Translations under genes and position numbers: made by a program | The notes under the pieces: model-generated | What the model was told of the DNA's origin: nothing | The model's database searches: none | What the model saw: only the letters and a program-made list of their open reading frames with translations | Part shown: positions 1 through 6,046 of the stretch, piece by piece | Layout of the letters: each line of letters begins with the position of its first letter | Numbering within the stretch: the stretch's first letter is position 1 | Source: DATEPR01 sp036269975 | GTDB taxonomy: Bacteria; Actinomycetota; Actinomycetes; Mycobacteriales; Pseudonocardiaceae | NCBI GenBank assembly: GCA_036269975.1 | Contig: DATBDL010000308.1 | Span: 1-7,681, forward strand | Reading direction: 5' to 3' | DNA length: 7,681 nucleotides

Positions 1-2
1 GC

Positions 3-1124
3 CGAGCGGTTGTCGTTGCGGCGCATCCGCAGGACGCGACGCTCGGCGCCAGCGGTGTGCTGCAGCGGCTGCACGAACACGGCACCAGCGTGGAACTGGT
101 GGTCGCCACCGACGGCGCGGGCCGCTGTGACCGGCGTGCGGTGGGTGAATCGCTGCTGGCGCAGGGCTTGCCGGACGTGCGGGTCCGTTGGCTGGGCCTG
201 TCGGACGCGGCGCTGGCCGACCACCACGACGACCTTGTCGCGTTGCTGGCCGAGCCGTTGGCGGACGCGGATGTGTGTCTGGGCCCGTGGCCGGACGATC
301 CGCACTCGGACCACCGGGTGGTGGGCGAGGCGACCGGCCGTGCCGCTCCGGTGACGACGCACCGGTGGTCCTACCCGATCTGGCTGTGGCACCGGTTGCA
401 TCCGGACGACCCGGTCGTCCCACGGGATCGGGCGTTCGTGCACCGGTTGACCGAGTCACAGCGGCGCCGCAAGACGGCTGGTATCGCGGCGTTCGCCGGT
501 CGGTTCGAGGCCGGGCCGATCCTGGACACCGAGATCCTGTTTCGGCAACCGCCGACCCGGACGGCACCGCTGGCACGCTTCACCGACCTGTACGCCGCCA
601 CGACCGACCCGTGGGGAACAGCCACGAAGTGGTACGAGCGGCGCAAACGCGCGGTCGCGCTGGCCGCCCTGCCGTGCGAACGTTACGGATTCGCCGTCGA
701 ACCGGCCTGCGGCACCGGAGTGCTGACCCGAATGCTGGCGGATCGATGCGACCGTGTGCTGGCCTTCGATCCGGTGACCGAGGCGGTGCGGCAGGCACGT
801 GCGGCCACCTCCGGGCTGCCGCGGGTCGAGATCCGGCAGGCGGAACTACCCGCCGGGTTGCCGGCCGGGCCGGTCGATCTCGTCGTGTTCAGCGAGATCC
901 TCTACTACCTGGACGACCGCGACCTGCGCGACACAGTGGACCGGGCGGTCACGGCGCTGCGGCCAGGTGGGCACGTGCTCGCGGTGCACTGGCGCCCGTG
1001 GGCGGCCGAGGCTCCGCGCGACGGCATCGCGGCACACCGGGTTCTGTTGGCCCGCCCGGAGTTCGAGGTCGTCGTCGACCACCGCGACGAGGACTTCGTG
1101 CTGCACGTGGCGGTCCGCCGATGA
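3..1124 (+). CDS. Bifunctional PIG-L family deacetylase / NodS-like SAM-dependent methyltransferase (5' end missing)
   Basis: The reading frame is open from the left edge, so the start lies outside the window; 373 residues are visible (numbered here from the codon at 3). The N-terminal half is a PIG-L (LmbE-like) zinc deacetylase domain: AAHPQDATLG at about residues 6-15, ATDG near 37, and HSDH at 101-104. PIG-L enzymes remove N-acetyl groups from GlcNAc-type sugars. The C-terminal half is a class I methyltransferase. It opens with a DPWGTATKWYERRK segment, then has EPACGTG (SAM loop, 233-239), AFD (acidic SAM-ribose residue D256) and SEILYYL (297-303), a pattern typical of NodS-like N-methyltransferases. 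Together they could deacetylate and then N-methylate an amino sugar (inference). In the first motif the usual AHPDDE reads AHPQDA: the general-base Asp is Gln, while the metal ligands His8, Asp11 and His104 appear kept. The stop overlaps the next start by four bases (ATGA), indicating translational coupling. Domain calls are firm; the substrate is unknown. Confidence 0.9.
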   Translation, partial: RAVVVAAHPQDATLGASGVLQRLHEHGTSVELVVATDGAGRCDRRAVGESLLAQGLPDVRVRWLGLSDAALADHHDDLVALLAEPLADADVCLGPWPDDPHSDHRVVGEATGRAAPVTTHRWSYPIWLWHRLHPDDPVVPRDRAFVHRLTESQRRRKTAGIAAFAGRFEAGPILDTEILFRQPPTRTAPLARFTDLYAATTDPWGTATKWYERRKRAVALAALPCERYGFAVEPACGTGVLTRMLADRCDRVLAFDPVTEAVRQARAATSGLPRVEIRQAELPAGLPAGPVDLVVFSEILYYLDDRDLRDTVDRAVTALRPGGHVLAVHWRPWAAEAPRDGIAAHRVLLARPEFEVVVDHRDEDFVLHVAVRR

Positions 1125-1840
1125 GGATCTCGGCGGTCGGTGTCGTGGTGCCGGCGCGCGACGAGCAGCGGCGAATCCGTCGGTGCGTGCGTGCCCTGCT
1201 GGTGGCGCTGCGGGCGCTGCCGCCGTGGCTGGACGGCTCGGTGTGTGTCGTGGCGGACCGCTGCGGCGACGACACGGCAGGACTGGCGGGAGCGGTGCTC
1301 GGCAGCGGGAGTGTCGTCGTGAACCACGCGGACCGCACGATCGGGGAAGTCCGCGATCTGGGGTGCCGCCACGTTCTGACCATGCTGAGCCGGCAGGAAC
1401 CGGCCGGGGTGCTGTTGTTGTGTACGGACGCGGACAGTGTCGTGGCGCCGGACTGGGCGAGCCAGCACGTTCGGATGATCGACTCGGGTGTGCACGCGAC
1501 CGCGGGCACCATCGAGCTGACCGGCAGACCGGCCCTCCCGCCCGTGGTGGCCGAGCGTTACGCGGCGGTGGTGGCGGACGCCGGCGGCCCGGAGGGCCAC
1601 GGCAACGTCTACGGAGCCAACCTCGCCGTTCGAGCGGACGCGTACCTGGCGGTCGGCGGCTTCGGCACGGTCGCGTCGGGGGAGGACCGCGCCCTGTGGC
1701 GCCGGTTGGGCGATGGCGGCTACCGGCGGCGCTATGCCGTCGAACCCGTCGTGCGCACCAGCGCGCGACGCCACGGCCGGGCACCGGGTGGTCTGGCCGA
1801 CCTGTTGCGGGACCTGCACGACGGCGCTGCGGCCGGTTGA
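1121..1840 (+). CDS. Family 2 (GT-A fold) glycosyltransferase
   Basis: This 239-residue protein starts at the ATG inside the ATGA overlap with the preceding gene; the frame is open further upstream, but that stretch only shadows the methyltransferase gene. It has the GT2 order of motifs: VVVPARDEQ at 8-16 (nucleotide-sugar binding strand), VVADRCGDDT at 43-52, the DAD metal-binding motif at 103-105, GANLAVRADAYLAVGGF at 165-181, and GEDRAL at 187-192 (acidic acceptor or catalytic region). No membrane segment is evident, so it is probably a cytoplasmic or membrane-peripheral transferase. It would move a sugar from a nucleotide-sugar donor onto an unknown acceptor. Its coupling to the PIG-L/methyltransferase gene suggests that both modify the same glycoconjugate (inference). 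It is short for GT2 but holds the complete core. The gene ends 21 bp before the stop of the convergent reductase gene. Confidence 0.88.
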   Translation: MRISAVGVVVPARDEQRRIRRCVRALLVALRALPPWLDGSVCVVADRCGDDTAGLAGAVLGSGSVVVNHADRTIGEVRDLGCRHVLTMLSRQEPAGVLLLCTDADSVVAPDWASQHVRMIDSGVHATAGTIELTGRPALPPVVAERYAAVVADAGGPEGHGNVYGANLAVRADAYLAVGGFGTVASGEDRALWRRLGDGGYRRRYAVEPVVRTSARRHGRAPGGLADLLRDLHDGAAAG

Positions 1841-1850
1841 GCCGCGACCT

Positions 1851-1870
1851 CGGACGGCGGGCTACGTCCG
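1851..1870. terminator. Possible bidirectional stem-loop between convergent genes
   Basis: CGGACG (1851-1856) and CGTCCG (1865-1870) form a perfect 6-bp inverted repeat around an 8-base loop. It lies between the glycosyltransferase stop (1838-1840) and the last codons of the convergent reductase, whose stop codon falls in the loop. There is no T-tract on either side, so it is not a classical intrinsic terminator. U-less hairpins have been proposed to act as terminators in high-GC actinobacteria. Position supports a shared terminator, but the stem is short and such repeats are common at this GC content. Confidence 0.3.
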
Positions 1871-2740
1871 TGCCCGGTCGGTGCCCCGGATCACCGTGAC
1901 GACGGCGGACATGTCCTCGTGGCCCTGGCCGGCTTCGGTCGCCGTGCCGAACAGGCGGCGCAACGCCCGCATCAACGCGTCCTCGGTCCGTACGGTGTGC
2001 ATCGCGGCCATGATCAGCTCGCTGTCCTTCGCGGCACCCTCCAGGGTGAACGCGGGCGCGAAGTCGCCTTCGATCATCGACGCCCCCTTGAGCTGGGCGT
2101 ACTCGCAGTCCAGCGGCCCGCCGCCGATCACGTCGAGAAACAGCCGCGGGTCGAGGCCGAGATCCGTGGCCAGGCCGATGCTCTGTGCCACGCCCGCCGT
2201 GACGGTGAGCACCCACGAGTTCGCGACCAGCTTGAGCCGGTGACCGTCACCGGGACGTTCACTCACCCACACGGTGCGGCTGCCGATCGCGTCCAGCACC
2301 GGCGTCGCCGGGTCGCGTACGGACCTCGGTCCGGCCGCGAGCACGATGAGCTGGCCCTGCTCCGCGGGTTGGCGGGTGCCCAGGACCGGAGCGTCGAGGA
2401 ATCCGACGCCGTGTTCCCGCGCCAGTTCCGCGAGTTGCGCCGCGCCGTCCAGACCCACCGTGGCGCACTGCACCCACACGGTGTCGGCCGTCATCGCGGG
2501 TAGCGCCTCGGCCATCACGCCGGTGACGGCGTCCAGGTCGAACAGCATCGTGAGGACGACGTCCGCGCCGCGCACCGCCGCCGGGATGTCGTCGGCCACG
2601 TGCGCGCCGTCATCGGCCAGCGCGGCGGCCTTGTCCGTGCTGCGGTTCCAGACGGTCACGTCCAGTCCGACACGGACCAGGCTGCGGGTCATCCCGGCAC
2701 CCATGATCCCGGTACCCAACACGGTTACGGCTTTCGTCAT
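1862..2740 (-). CDS. NAD(P)-dependent oxidoreductase, 6-phosphogluconate/3-hydroxyisobutyrate dehydrogenase-like family
   Basis: From the internal ATG at 2740 the protein is 292 residues, the normal full length for this family. It opens with a Rossmann motif, VLGTGIMGAGM (7-17), followed by VWNRS (30-34), where the family discriminates between NADP and NAD; the Arg there leans towards NADP. The substrate-loop signature reads LDAPVLGTRQPAEQG (115-129) where classical 3-hydroxyisobutyrate dehydrogenases have DAPVSGG. GDGHRLKLVANSW (164-176) carries the expected catalytic Lys170, and AAKDSEL (236-242) is the conserved C-terminal Lys-Asp element. It should reduce or oxidise a small beta-hydroxy acid or related carbonyl in the cytoplasm; the substrate cannot be read from sequence. 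The ATG at 2740 is backed by GAAGGAG five bases upstream and by family length. The frame, however, stays open upstream into a DUF3040 reading frame, so a 427-residue fusion starting at 3145 is also possible. The gene converges on the glycosyltransferase. Confidence 0.88.
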   Translation of the reverse strand: MTKAVTVLGTGIMGAGMTRSLVRVGLDVTVWNRSTDKAAALADDGAHVADDIPAAVRGADVVLTMLFDLDAVTGVMAEALPAMTADTVWVQCATVGLDGAAQLAELAREHGVGFLDAPVLGTRQPAEQGQLIVLAAGPRSVRDPATPVLDAIGSRTVWVSERPGDGHRLKLVANSWVLTVTAGVAQSIGLATDLGLDPRLFLDVIGGGPLDCEYAQLKGASMIEGDFAPAFTLEGAAKDSELIMAAMHTVRTEDALMRALRRLFGTATEAGQGHEDMSAVVTVIRGTDRART

Positions 2741-3145
2741 GGCTGCTCCTTCGGAGTCGGCGGGGGCGCGATCGGTCCGCTCACGGGGTACGGCGTCCGC
2801 ATGGCGGCGGATCGCCGTCGACGGACCAACCGGCCGCCGGGGTTCGGTGACGGCCAGAATGCCGGTGATCAGGACGACGGCGAAGGACGTCGCGATCAAC
2901 ACGGGGACGTTCAGCAGCACCCCGACGGTGCCCCCGGCCAGGGCCAGGACCGCGACAGCGAGTATCGCGACGGGACGTCTCCAGGGCGGGCGTCCGGCCC
3001 TCGCGCGCCGCACTGGAGACGTCCGCCGCCGCTGCGCCGGGAACCGCTCCGGAAACAGGTCGGACAACCGGACCAGGACGAGATCGTGCGACAGGTCGCG
3101 CTCGATCAGGTGCAGTACACGCCGTTCCCTGCGTGAGATCGTCAT
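2741..3145 (-). CDS. DUF3040-family small membrane protein, in frame with and lacking a stop before the reductase
   Basis: These 135 codons match the DUF3040 pattern. A short N-terminal helix, MTISRRERRVLHLIERDL (1-18), is followed by a basic, Pro/Arg-rich stretch (39-57). Two hydrophobic segments then span about 59-79 and 81-100, and a hydrophilic tail follows. The hairpin topology would place both ends in the cytoplasm; the function of the family is unknown. I chose the ATG at 3145 because the protein then begins like other DUF3040 members and GGAG lies six bases upstream; a GTG at 3157 would add four residues. Unusually, there is no stop codon: the frame runs straight into the ATG of the reductase. 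It may therefore be the N-terminal anchor of one 427-residue protein, or the normal DUF3040 stop may have been lost while the reductase kept its own ribosome-binding site. Confidence 0.7.
2746..2752 (-). promoter_or_regulatory. Internal ribosome-binding site for the reductase
   Basis: On the minus strand GAAGGAG stands five bases before the ATG at 2740. It lies inside the open DUF3040-reductase frame and is stronger than the site before the DUF3040 start. It supports initiation of a separate, soluble 292-residue reductase even if a longer fusion is also made. Confidence 0.6.
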
Positions 3146-3172
3146 CGTGGGCTCCACGGGACGCGGATTGTC

Positions 3173-3183
3173 GTGGTGTCGGT
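3173..3183 (+). repeat. Near-direct repeat, copy 1
   Basis: GTGGTGTCGGT here matches GTGGTGCCGGT at 3232-3242 in 10 of 11 positions. The copies start 59 bases apart, both in the divergent intergenic region. They could be paired operator half-sites, but no regulator is known for this locus. Confidence 0.3.
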
Positions 3184-3231
3184 GTAAAAGATGAGTTCCG
3201 AACGCTTCGCCGACGCAAACACCCTTTCGTT

Positions 3232-3248
3232 GTGGTGCCGGTCACCAC
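3232..3248. repeat. Inverted repeat GTGGTG-N5-CACCAC, possible operator
   Basis: GTGGTG (3232-3237) and CACCAC (3243-3248) are perfect inverted arms around CCGGT. The site sits near the middle of the divergent region, where a dimeric repressor could control both sides, and its left arm is also copy 2 of the near-direct repeat. The evidence is symmetry and position only. Confidence 0.35.
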
Positions 3249-3274
3249 TGCCGGGACCGGACAACGGAACACGC

Positions 3275-3299
3275 GTGTAGGAGATCGCGGGATGGGTAG
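3275..3299 (+). promoter_or_regulatory. SigB/SigF-like promoter candidate before the DUF4383 gene
   Basis: GTGT (3275-3278), a 15-base spacer and GGGTAG (3294-3299) resemble the actinobacterial SigB/SigF type (about GTTT-N14-17-GGGTAT). Transcription would begin near 3305-3309, at or next to the ATG at 3309, which predicts a leaderless mRNA. That fits the lack of a Shine-Dalgarno sequence for this start. Both boxes deviate from consensus, so the call is weak. Confidence 0.3.
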
Positions 3300-3312
3300 C
3301 CGACACAGATGA
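3292..3312 (+). CDS. Possible six-codon leader peptide (MGSRHR) overlapping the DUF4383 start
   Basis: AGGAG at 3279-3283 stands eight bases before an ATG at 3292 that opens a six-codon ORF ending in TGA at 3310-3312. That stop overlaps the DUF4383 start codon as ATGA, the arrangement used for translational coupling. The DUF4383 ATG itself has no recognisable ribosome-binding site, and an in-frame TAG at 3297 excludes a longer version of that gene. Coupled re-initiation from this mini-ORF is one explanation; a leaderless transcript from the overlapping promoter candidate is the competing one. Confidence 0.3.
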   Translation: MGSRHR

Positions 3313-4007
3313 CTGGTCGGCTTGACACACGACATCCGATCTTCTGGGTGCATCGCCTGGGTGCGGTCGCGGTGGCGCTGGTCCTGTGGCTGTTCGCGGC
3401 CCTGGGATTCGCCAGCGGCACCGGTTTCCTGACCACGCACGGCGCGCACGTGCTCGGCATGACCGGCAACGGCCTGTTGTCCACGGTCTCGGTGGTCGTC
3501 GGTGTGATCCTGGTGGTTTCGGCCGTGCTGGGCGGCCCGACGGCGTCGACGACGTGCACCGTCGTCGGGGCGTTGTTCGTCCTGTCCGGACTGGTGGACC
3601 TGATCGTGCTGAACAAGCCGGCCAACCTGCTGGCGTTCACGTTCCCCAACGTGGTCTTCAGCCTCGTGGTCGGTATCGTCCTGCTGTCCGTCGGCCTGTA
3701 CGGGCGGGGCAGCGGCGGGCTGCCGGCGGACAACCCGTACCGGCGGGCACGGGGCGGTGACACCACGATGACGCGCGTGTGGCACGGCGAGAGCGTCGTG
3801 CAGGACGACCCCGAGGACCCGGAGACCGCGCGGCACAAGCTGGCGGAGAACGAACCGCTGGCCCAGGCCGAGCACGCGATGGCAGAGGGCGTCGCGACAC
3901 CGGAGCAGGAACGGGACGTGCTGGCAGACGCGGCGCGGCGATCGAGTCGGCGTCGGACCGATGCCTGGCGGCGGGCCATCAAGCACGGTGGGGGCGGCTC
4001 GTCCTGA
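3309..4007 (+). CDS. DUF4383 four-helix membrane protein with charged cytoplasmic tail
   Basis: The protein has 232 residues. The first 135 form a DUF4383 domain with four predicted membrane helices (about 16-35, 56-75, 81-101 and 113-132). The family-typical NLLAFTFPNVVFSLVVG lies around helix 4 (106-122). No signal peptide beyond helix 1 is seen. From about 136 a hydrophilic tail of nearly 100 residues follows, rich in Asp, Glu, Arg and Ala. It includes a helical stretch AEHAMAEGVATPEQER (187-202), a basic cluster (RRSSRRR, 210-216) and a GGGGSS end. Function is unknown; it is probably an inner-membrane protein. An in-frame TAG at 3297 makes 3309 the first possible start, although no Shine-Dalgarno sequence precedes it. 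It is divergent from the DUF3040-reductase gene and followed by a 239-bp gap, so it is probably its own transcription unit. Confidence 0.85.
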   Translation: MTGRLDTRHPIFWVHRLGAVAVALVLWLFAALGFASGTGFLTTHGAHVLGMTGNGLLSTVSVVVGVILVVSAVLGGPTASTTCTVVGALFVLSGLVDLIVLNKPANLLAFTFPNVVFSLVVGIVLLSVGLYGRGSGGLPADNPYRRARGGDTTMTRVWHGESVVQDDPEDPETARHKLAENEPLAQAEHAMAEGVATPEQERDVLADAARRSSRRRTDAWRRAIKHGGGGSS

Positions 4008-4012
4008 GAACG

Positions 4013-4038
4013 GGTGTGACGGTGGGGCTGGTGGGTAT
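4013..4038 (+). promoter_or_regulatory. SigB/SigF-like promoter candidate, distal
   Basis: GGTGT (4013-4017), a 15-base spacer and a consensus-quality GGGTAT (4033-4038) match the actinobacterial SigF/SigB layout (about GGWWT-N15-17-GGGTAY) with one mismatch in the -35 box. The start point would be near 4045, giving a leader of about 200 bases before the PoxB-like gene. It overlaps the possible terminator hairpin of the previous gene. Confidence 0.35.
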
Positions 4039-4188
4039 GCCCGTCTCATGTGGCGGCAGTCGACACGGTTGATCACCGGGCGGACCAGGGCGCAGCAGGG
4101 CCCGCCGTGCGCCGGATGCCCGAGGCGGTGACCGGGAGCTACCTACCGAGGCGTGTGGCAGCTCCTCCTCGTTCACTCCGTAGCCGCG

Positions 4189-4215
4189 GGTGTCGGTCCT
4201 GTCTGTTCGGGGTAG
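4189..4215 (+). promoter_or_regulatory. SigB/SigF-like promoter candidate, proximal
   Basis: GGTGT (4189-4193), a 16-base spacer and GGGTAG (4210-4215) repeat the distal element, including the same CGGGTGT context (4187-4193 and 4011-4017). Transcription would begin near 4222 and give a leader of about 25 bases with the GGAGG site correctly placed, the most natural geometry of the three candidates. The last base of the -10 box departs from consensus. Confidence 0.4.
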
Positions 4216-4246
4216 CCGTTGTTCGGCGAGACATTTGGAGGGTGAC

Positions 4247-6037
4247 ATGGCACGGACCGTCGGCGACTACCTGTTGGAACGCCTGCGGCAGTGGGACGTG
4301 GAGCAGGTGTTCGCGTATCCGGGTGACGGCATCAACGGGATCGTCGCCGCTTTTGGTCGGGCCGACAACAAGCCGCGGTTCGTGCAGGCGCGGCACGAGG
4401 AGATGGCCGCGTTCGAGGCGGTCGGGTACGCGAAGTTCTCCGGCCGGGTCGCGGTGTGCATGGCGACCTCGGGTCCGGGTGCGATCCATCTGCTCAACGG
4501 CCTGTATGACGCGAAACTGGACCACGTTCCGGTGGTGGCGATCGTCGGGCAGACGGCGCGCTCGGCGATGGGCGGCAGTTACCAGCAGGAGGTCGACCTG
4601 CAGTCGCTGTTCAAGGACGTCGCCGGCGAGTACCTGGTCGAGGTGAACGTCGCGGCCCAGTTGCCCAACGCGTTGGACCGCGCGATCCGGGTCGCGCAGG
4701 CGCAGCGCGCACCGACGGCGGTCATCATCCCGTCGGACCTCCAGGAGGAGCCCTACGAGCCGCCCGCGCACGCGTTCAAGCAGGTGCCCTCCAGCCCGCC
4801 GAGCGTGGTCCGGTCCACTGTGGTCCCTGACGCGGCCGAGATTCGCCGTGCGGTCGAGGTGATCAACGCCGGGGAACGGGTCGCGCTGCTGGTCGGTCAG
4901 GGCGCGCGTGGTGCGCGGGCCGAGGTGACCGAACTGGCCGAGATCACCGGTGCCGGGGCGGCGAAAGCGTTGCTGGGCAAGGACGTGCTGTCCGACGAGC
5001 TGCCGTGGGTGACCGGGTCGATCGGGCTGTTGGGCACTCGGCCCAGCTATGAGCTGATGCGCGGGTGCGACACGCTGGTGATCGTCGGGTCGAACTTCCC
5101 GTACACCCAGTTCCTGCCGGAGTTCGGCAAGGCGCGGGCGGTGCAGATCGACATCGACGGCCGTTTCATCGGCATGCGCTATCCCACCGAGGTGAACCTG
5201 GTCGGTGACGCCGCGGCCACACTGCGGGCGATCAACGATGCGGTGGAGCGCAAGACGGACCGGGCGTGGCGGGAGAAGGTCGAGGGGAACGTCGCGGAGT
5301 GGTGGGGCGTGATCGAACGCCAGTCGAAGCTGTCGGCCCACCCGAGCAATCCGATGCGGATCGCGTGGGAGTTGTCGGCCCGGTTGCCCGACAACGCGAT
5401 CGTGACCGCGGATTCGGGTTCGGCGGCGAATTGGTACGCACGGCATGTGAAGCTGCGAGGTGATATGCGGGGTTCCCTGTCCGGGACGCTGGCCACGATG
5501 GGGCCGGGTGTGCCGTACGCGATCGGTGCGAAGTTCGCGCACCCGGACCGGCCGGTGATCGCGTTGGTGGGTGACGGTGCGATGCAGATGAACGGTCTGG
5601 CCGAGCTGATCACGATCGCCAGGTATCACGAGCTGTGGCCCAACCGCACGTGCGTGGTCTGCGTGCTGCACAACAACGATCTCAACCAGGTCACCTGGGA
5701 GTTGCGGGCGATGAACGGGTCGCCGAAGTTCGAGGAGTCCCAGGTGTTGCCGGATGTCTCCTACGCCGACTTCGCCCGTTCGATCGGCCTGACCGGCATC
5801 GCGGTGGAGCGCGACGAGGACATCGGGCCGGCCTGGGATGCGGCGTTCGCGGCCGGTGGCCCGGTGGTGCTGGACGTGCGGTGTGATCCGAATGTGCCGC
5901 CGATCCCGCCGCACGCCACGTTGGAGCAGGTGAAGTCGGTCACCGAGGCGGTGCTCAAGGGCGATCCGGATGCCTGGCGGATGGTTGCGACCGGTATCCG
6001 CACCAAGGCGCAGGAACTGTTGCCGCACAAGAAATAG
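4247..6037 (+). CDS. Thiamine-diphosphate-dependent enzyme, pyruvate oxidase/pyruvate dehydrogenase (quinone)-like
   Basis: The 596-residue protein has the three-domain layout of PoxB-type enzymes. The N-terminal domain carries the YPGDGIN loop (24-30), the catalytic glutamate in RHEEMAAFEA (E51) and SGPGAIHLLNGLYDA (75-89). The central domain (about 190-335) includes TGSIGLLGTRPSYELMRGCD (256-275), then SNFPYTQFLPEFGKA, AVQIDID and VGDAAATLRAI, which closely resemble the FAD-binding domain of E. coli PoxB. The C-terminal domain has the ThDP-Mg motif, VGDGAMQMNGLAE (441-453) through HNND (475-478). Such enzymes decarboxylate pyruvate or a related 2-oxo acid and pass electrons to quinone, oxygen or another acceptor. 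The substrate here is not proven. The ATG at 4247 is chosen for GGAGG five bases upstream and a family-typical N terminus. It leads a tight operon with the F420 enzyme (9-bp gap), and SigB/F-like elements lie upstream. Alternative: acetolactate-synthase-like activity, judged less likely given the PoxB-like central domain. Confidence 0.9.
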   Translation: MARTVGDYLLERLRQWDVEQVFAYPGDGINGIVAAFGRADNKPRFVQARHEEMAAFEAVGYAKFSGRVAVCMATSGPGAIHLLNGLYDAKLDHVPVVAIVGQTARSAMGGSYQQEVDLQSLFKDVAGEYLVEVNVAAQLPNALDRAIRVAQAQRAPTAVIIPSDLQEEPYEPPAHAFKQVPSSPPSVVRSTVVPDAAEIRRAVEVINAGERVALLVGQGARGARAEVTELAEITGAGAAKALLGKDVLSDELPWVTGSIGLLGTRPSYELMRGCDTLVIVGSNFPYTQFLPEFGKARAVQIDIDGRFIGMRYPTEVNLVGDAAATLRAINDAVERKTDRAWREKVEGNVAEWWGVIERQSKLSAHPSNPMRIAWELSARLPDNAIVTADSGSAANWYARHVKLRGDMRGSLSGTLATMGPGVPYAIGAKFAHPDRPVIALVGDGAMQMNGLAELITIARYHELWPNRTCVVCVLHNNDLNQVTWELRAMNGSPKFEESQVLPDVSYADFARSIGLTGIAVERDEDIGPAWDAAFAAGGPVVLDVRCDPNVPPIPPHATLEQVKSVTEAVLKGDPDAWRMVATGIRTKAQELLPHKK

Positions 6038-6046
6038 GGGACTGAT

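Larger units (their letters stand above)
3146..3308. promoter_or_regulatory. Divergent intergenic region between DUF3040-reductase and DUF4383 genes
   Basis: This 163-bp stretch separates divergently transcribed genes and must hold both promoters. It is locally less GC-rich than its surroundings (for example around 3181-3235). It contains an 11-base near-direct repeat (3173-3183 and 3232-3242), a 6-bp inverted repeat (3232-3248), and a SigB/F-like element close to the DUF4383 start (3275-3299). No convincing housekeeping -35/-10 pair was found for the minus-strand gene. Confidence 0.5.
4008..4246 (+). promoter_or_regulatory. Upstream region of the PoxB-like operon
   Basis: This 239-bp non-coding gap holds two promoter candidates of the same type, a ribosome-binding site (GGAGG, 4237-4241, five bases before the ATG at 4247) and an imperfect GACGG...CCGTC hairpin (4018-4045) that may end the DUF4383 transcript. 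Near the downstream -10 candidate, GTTCGG occurs twice (4205-4210 and 4221-4226), flanked by TGTCT (4200-4204) and AGACA (4229-4233). No convincing coding frame was seen; the frame open upstream of 4247 (a GTG at 4190) lacks a ribosome-binding site and does not resemble the family's N terminus. Confidence 0.5.

Noticed and set aside
188..1120. Upstream in-frame extension of the glycosyltransferase gene (open from 188)
   Set aside because: This stretch overlaps the PIG-L/methyltransferase gene in another frame, has shadow-type Arg/Gly/Pro-rich composition, and GT2 proteins begin with the VVVPARDE strand just after 1121.
846..2216. Long minus-strand open frames across the left block
   Set aside because: They are Arg/Pro/Gly-rich shadows of well-supported genes on either strand, with no recognisable motif or ribosome-binding site.
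3219..3247. Minus-strand SigB/F-like promoter (GGTGA-N17-GGGTGT) for the DUF3040 gene
   Set aside because: The -10 box lacks the conserved A of GGGTA and the -35 box is poor; not better than chance at this GC content.
4190..4246. Earlier GTG start (4190) for the PoxB-like gene
   Set aside because: It would add 19 residues unlike the family N terminus and has no Shine-Dalgarno sequence, while the ATG at 4247 has GGAGG at ideal distance.
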